From positions 17,054-81,053 of the forward strand of contig NZ_SLUL01000012.1 in the NCBI RefSeq assembly GCF_004341205.1: a stretch of 64,000 nt of DNA. Reading direction: 5' to 3'. Both the position numbers and the translations under genes were made by a program. The stretch is from Thermolongibacillus altinsuensis. GTDB lineage: Bacteria; Bacillota; Bacilli; Bacillales; Anoxybacillaceae. Position 1 is the stretch's first letter. Every line of letters starts with the position of its first letter. Under the pieces are notes generated by a model. It had not been told where the DNA came from and ran no database searches. It worked only from the letters and a program-made list of their open reading frames with translations. Positions 60,986 through 64,000 of the stretch are shown here, one piece after another.

Positions 60986-62005
60986 TTAATCCCGTATTAA
61001 CTCTTTGGCTGCTCCTTCATCGGTAATGAGCACAGAGTGATGTGCTTGCTTCATATACGCTTTAATTGCCTTTGCTTTCGAAGCGCCGCCTGCAACAGCA
61101 ATGACATGCTTCACTTTTTGCACGTCTTCAAGTTGAATGCCAACCGTATTTACTTTATGCACAACTTTCCCTTCTTGATCGAAGTAATATCCAAACGCTT
61201 CAGCAACAGCTCTGTTTTTTTCGATTTTTTCCATTTCTTCTGGCGCTGTTTTGCGCCTCTCCGCCATTGTTTTAGCGTCTCCAATTCCGTGAATAACAAT
61301 ACTGGATGCTTTAATTAAATCAAGCACTTCTTTAATCGCAGGCTCTTCGATAATCGATTGATATGTTTCATGACTGAGTTGATCCGGAACGTGCAGCAGA
61401 CGATAACGTCCCATCGCTTTTTCCGCCATGCGCGCACAAATCGTATTTGCTTGGTTTTTCACATCCTCACCAAGCCCTCCACGCGCTGGAACAAACAAAA
61501 CATCGCGATATTTTGAATCAGGCGTCATCATCTCCGCCACAGCAGCAAGGGTTGTTCCACCAGTCACAGCGACGATAGTATTTCCTTCTAAGAGTTCTTT
61601 TATGCGAGCCACGCAAGCCCGACCCATTTCTTTCTTGACCCATGGGGATTGGTCGCTATCTCCAGCGACAACAATGACATCGCGCAACTGCAAACGATTT
61701 TTGATCTTTTTCTCTAATTCTTTTAGCCCTAAAACCTCGCGCATCATATCTTCAAGCTGTTTCAGCACATCGCTTCCTTCAGCTGTCAAACTCATTCCAG
61801 TCGGCGTAATATCAAGCAAGTTTTGCTCTTTTAAAAATTGCACTTCCGATCGTAAAACACGCTCACTAATTCCTAAGTTGGTCGATAACGTTCGACGACC
61901 GATCGGCTGCATCAAGCGAATGTGCTGCAAAATCTCATATCGCTTTTGCATAATGTTGAGGAGGTCGGGCAACAATTTTCTTTGAACATCGATCAAATTA
62001 CGCAT
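60986..62005 (-). CDS. cggR: Central glycolytic genes regulator CggR
   Basis: 339 residues: an N-terminal helix-turn-helix (RRTLSTNLGISERVLRSEV, about residues 36-54) and a SorC-type sugar-binding domain (AVTGGTTLAAVAEMM, FVPARGGLGEDVKNQANTI, VHGIGDAKTM). Fructose-1,6-bisphosphate relieves its repression of gapA-pgk-tpi-gpm-eno. ATG at 62005 with AAAAGGAAG upstream; the extension to 62041 is rejected. Confidence 0.95.
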   Translation of the reverse strand: MRNLIDVQRKLLPDLLNIMQKRYEILQHIRLMQPIGRRTLSTNLGISERVLRSEVQFLKEQNLLDITPTGMSLTAEGSDVLKQLEDMMREVLGLKELEKKIKNRLQLRDVIVVAGDSDQSPWVKKEMGRACVARIKELLEGNTIVAVTGGTTLAAVAEMMTPDSKYRDVLFVPARGGLGEDVKNQANTICARMAEKAMGRYRLLHVPDQLSHETYQSIIEEPAIKEVLDLIKASSIVIHGIGDAKTMAERRKTAPEEMEKIEKNRAVAEAFGYYFDQEGKVVHKVNTVGIQLEDVQKVKHVIAVAGGASKAKAIKAYMKQAHHSVLITDEGAAKELIRD

Positions 62006-62046
62006 GTCTAAATCTTCCTTTTGTAAGGTGTTTTTTACCACATTTG

Positions 62047-62082
62047 GACTTTATTTGTCCCGCTGTGACGTATTATGTCCCA
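62047..62082. promoter_or_regulatory. Tandem CggR operator
   Basis: On the minus strand TGGGAC-N6-CGTC, then N4, then CGGGAC-N6-AGTC, agreeing with the known tandem CGGGAC-N6-TGTC direct repeats of CggR at all spacings. A CATAAT -10 overlaps the first repeat. Confidence 0.88.
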
Positions 62083-62103
62083 CATGCAGTAAAAAAATTC
62101 ACC

Positions 62104-62128
62104 CCTGCTACACTTTCATTGTAGCAGG
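62104..62128 (-). terminator. Terminator of the small redoxin gene
   Basis: CCTGCTACA / TGTAGCAGG with a 7-base loop; seven U follow six bases later on the minus strand. Confidence 0.6.
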
Positions 62129-62142
62129 AGAAGGAGAGGACT

Positions 62143-62388
62143 TCAACTGCTCATTTGCCTTTGTAAACGCTTTCTTATGGCATCTTTGTGAATAATTCCA
62201 TACTCAATCACTTCCCCGTCAATTTCAACGACAGGAATCATCAATTGATACTTCTCAAGAAGGCGGTCGTCTTCATAAATATCGATTTCTTCAAGTTGGA
62301 ATGGCATCTCCTTTTGTAACTCGATTAATGCTTTTTTGGCTTGATCACAAAGGCAACAATTTTGTTTTGAATAAACGACGACTTTCAA
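62143..62388 (-). CDS. Glutaredoxin-like small redoxin
   Basis: An 81-residue thioredoxin/glutaredoxin fold with the site CCLC (context SKQNCCLCDQAKKAL, residues about 11-14). cis-Pro is in MIPVVEIDG. DUF836-type proteins like this are thiol reductants of unknown partner. ATG at 62388 with GGAGAG upstream. It lies between sigL and cggR. Confidence 0.78.
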   Translation of the reverse strand: MKVVVYSKQNCCLCDQAKKALIELQKEMPFQLEEIDIYEDDRLLEKYQLMIPVVEIDGEVIEYGIIHKDAIRKRLQRQMSS

Positions 62389-62400
62389 ATCAATCTCTCC

Positions 62401-63696
62401 TTATGCATATCTTTTTCTTTTCGCTGCTGGAGGAATATTTAATTGCTCGCGGTATTTCGCTACCGTTCGCCGCGCAATTTGCACGTTGTATCGCTCGTTT
62501 AATACCTGAGCGATTTTTTGATCGGATAAAGGCTTCAACGCGTCTTCTTCTGCAATCAGCTGTTGAATGATCGCCTTTACTTTTGTTTGGGAAGCATCCT
62601 CTTCGAAAGAGGTTGCCACGCCACTTGTAAAAAATTGGCGCATCTCCACTAAGCCATATGGTGTTTGCACATATTTATTCCGCACCGTTCGGCTAATCGT
62701 TGATTCGTGAACGTTTAGCGCTTCAGCGATCTCGCGCATCGTCAACGGCTTGATATACAGCGGTCCTTTTTCAAAGTAATCCTTTTGTTTTTCAATTAAT
62801 TGTAACATGACTTGCTTGATCATTTCTTTTCGCTGCTCTAAACATCGCCTAATCCATTGAAACTGATGATGTTTTTCTTTCACATATTTTGTTGTTTGTT
62901 CGTCGCAAAAACGAGTAATTTTCTTTTCATACGATTCATTCCATACAAGCTCCGGAACGATGTCATCATTCATGACGACGTTCCAACTGCCTTCATGACA
63001 CGTCACAATCACATCGGGCACAATATAATTCATTTCATGATCATTATACAGGCTGCCTGGTTTCGGATGAAGGGTACGAATTAAATCCCATGCTTGCTGA
63101 ATTTGATGCAAATCGACATGCAACTGTTTAGCAATCAATTTCCAATCTTTTTGAATAAATGAATCAAAATAGTGCGTAACGATCGTTTCTGCTAACTCGT
63201 TTCGTTCTCGTAATCGGATGAGCTGCAAATATAAACATTGCCGTAAATTTTGTGCTCCTACTCCCGCTGGCTCAAGAGATTGCAGCAATGCAAGAGCTCG
63301 TTCGACGATTGGCATACGGACATGCAATCGGTCCGCTACTTCTTGACAACTGGCATGCAAATAGCCATTTTCATCCAGGGAGGCAATTAAGTAATCCAGC
63401 ACTCGCCGTTCCTCAGACGATAACTTCATGCCGATGAGCTGTGACAACAAATGCTCAGCCAACGTTTTTTTAAAAGCGCTTACATTTTCGATGCCGCCTA
63501 ACTTTTTCGCGCTCTCACGCGGATGGTGTGAAAAAAATGGTTTTTCTTTCAACTCTATAAACGGGTTCTCCAACGCTTGCTCATGTAAAAAAGTCTGCAA
63601 TTCTAACATGGAATATTGCAACAGCTCAATCGCTTGCGTAAGTTCCTTCGTTAACGCTAGTTTCACTTCTTGTTGCTGAACTAACCGTGCTTCCAT
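62401..63696 (-). CDS. sigL: RNA polymerase sigma-54 factor
   Basis: 431 residues with the Gln/Leu-rich N-terminal activator-binding region (LALTKELTQAIELLQYSML), the central core-binding part, the DNA-binding HTH (LTMREIAEALNVHESTISRTV) and the RpoN box RRTVAKYREQLNIPPAAKR. Bacillus uses it for bkd, lev and acetoin genes with activator proteins. ATG at 63696 is preferred, with AAGGGGG upstream. Confidence 0.95.
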   Translation of the reverse strand: MEARLVQQQEVKLALTKELTQAIELLQYSMLELQTFLHEQALENPFIELKEKPFFSHHPRESAKKLGGIENVSAFKKTLAEHLLSQLIGMKLSSEERRVLDYLIASLDENGYLHASCQEVADRLHVRMPIVERALALLQSLEPAGVGAQNLRQCLYLQLIRLRERNELAETIVTHYFDSFIQKDWKLIAKQLHVDLHQIQQAWDLIRTLHPKPGSLYNDHEMNYIVPDVIVTCHEGSWNVVMNDDIVPELVWNESYEKKITRFCDEQTTKYVKEKHHQFQWIRRCLEQRKEMIKQVMLQLIEKQKDYFEKGPLYIKPLTMREIAEALNVHESTISRTVRNKYVQTPYGLVEMRQFFTSGVATSFEEDASQTKVKAIIQQLIAEEDALKPLSDQKIAQVLNERYNVQIARRTVAKYREQLNIPPAAKRKRYA

Positions 63697-63846
63697 GCCG
63701 CCATCCCCCTTCATCCTTCATTTTACCATCTCTTTTATGCGAGATGATAAAAAAAAATTTGGATGTTTTTACCTCTATACATATGCAAGAGAACAATGAT
63801 ATTATTCAATTAGAACAAGCGGGCAAGCCCCGCAAATTCTATTTTC

Positions 63847-63880
63847 GTCCAGTGCTGGCACACTGGACTTTATTATTTTT
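63847..63880 (+). terminator. Hairpin with T-rich tail upstream of the last gene
   Basis: GTCCAGTG / CACTGGAC with a 6-base loop, followed by TTTATTATTTTTT. No + strand gene is seen before it (a 34-codon frame from 63783 lacks a ribosome binding site). Otherwise the sigL upstream gap is AT-rich without further structure. Confidence 0.55.
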
Positions 63881-63970
63881 TACATAAAAAGACCTGCTTG
63901 CTTGTTGATATTATCCCTCTTGTGTAGACAGTGTAGAAAAAGGACACACTGCTATACAGGAGGGATTTTT

Positions 63971-64000
63971 TTGGATAAATCAAATGCAAAATACAAAAGC
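63971..64000 (+). CDS. Partial CDS, 5' end only, unknown protein
   Basis: TTG at 63971 follows AGGAGGG with six bases spacing and opens a frame MDKSNAKYKS to the window edge. A TATACA preceded by the inverted repeat CAGTGT/ACACTG (63926-63950 region) lies upstream. Only ten residues are visible, so no family is named. Confidence 0.5.
   Translation, partial: MDKSNAKYKS

Noticed and set aside
63855..63872. TGGCAC followed by CTTTA as a sigma-54 promoter near sigL
   Set aside because: The -12 element TTGC is missing and the TGGCAC is inside a terminator-like hairpin.
63783..63890. 34-codon frame on the + strand before the last gene
   Set aside because: No ribosome binding site, and much of it is hairpin arms (63819-63880).

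Overview
The window comes from a spore-forming member of the Bacillaceae, most likely a moderate thermophile of the Anoxybacillus/Geobacillus group. The evidence is gene order that closely follows the Bacillus subtilis yuiC-to-sigL arc, sporulation and spore-coat genes, a tmRNA with a short GKENYALAA tag, and protein matches such as an Est30-type esterase. Species assignment is inference from family knowledge, not from a search.

Layout: 1-0.8 kb, a biotin transporter gene (bioY) under an apparent BirA operator. 0.85-2.5 kb, a DUF47/PiT phosphate uptake pair with a striking 11-bp-period PhoP-type repeat array upstream. 2.6-6.9 kb, yuiC-yuiB-yuiA, a type II NADH dehydrogenase with a Rex-like site, and ferredoxin/flavodoxin-NADP reductase. 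6.9-8.8 kb is the one scrambled accessory patch: a CAP-domain lipoprotein gene between a fossil of the neighbouring HesB gene and a fossil of a second CAP gene, with one orphan ORF. 8.8-29.8 kb is a conserved block: HesB-like carrier, dapF, NifU-like scaffold, hom-thrC-thrB, yut genes, a SufR-like regulator, lipA and the yun genes. 29.8-35 kb is the sufCDSUB operon. 35.2-39.9 kb carries the metNPQ methionine transporter under a SAM-I riboswitch, and metY. 40-49 kb has yus genes, gcvH and the fadN-fadA-fadE operon with a perfect FadR box. 49-51.5 kb has coat-type genes, ssrA and smpB. 51.5-62 kb has rnr, esterase, secG and the glycolytic cggR-gapA-pgk-tpiA-gpmI-eno cluster with a tandem CggR operator. 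62-64 kb has a small redoxin gene and sigL.

Themes: Fe-S cluster handling recurs (HesB-like, NifU-like, SufCDSUB, LipA, and a cysteine-rich SufR-like regulator), as does redox control of respiration (Rex-like site, three flavoprotein oxidoreductases).

The most unusual object is a 221-bp dispersed element present twice in the same orientation (4088-4308 and 41096-41316). The copies are about 92% identical with no length change. Each can fold into a closed multibranch structure with three hairpins, and one stem shows a T-A to C-G double change. Both copies sit directly beyond the terminator of the preceding gene. I do not recognise the family.
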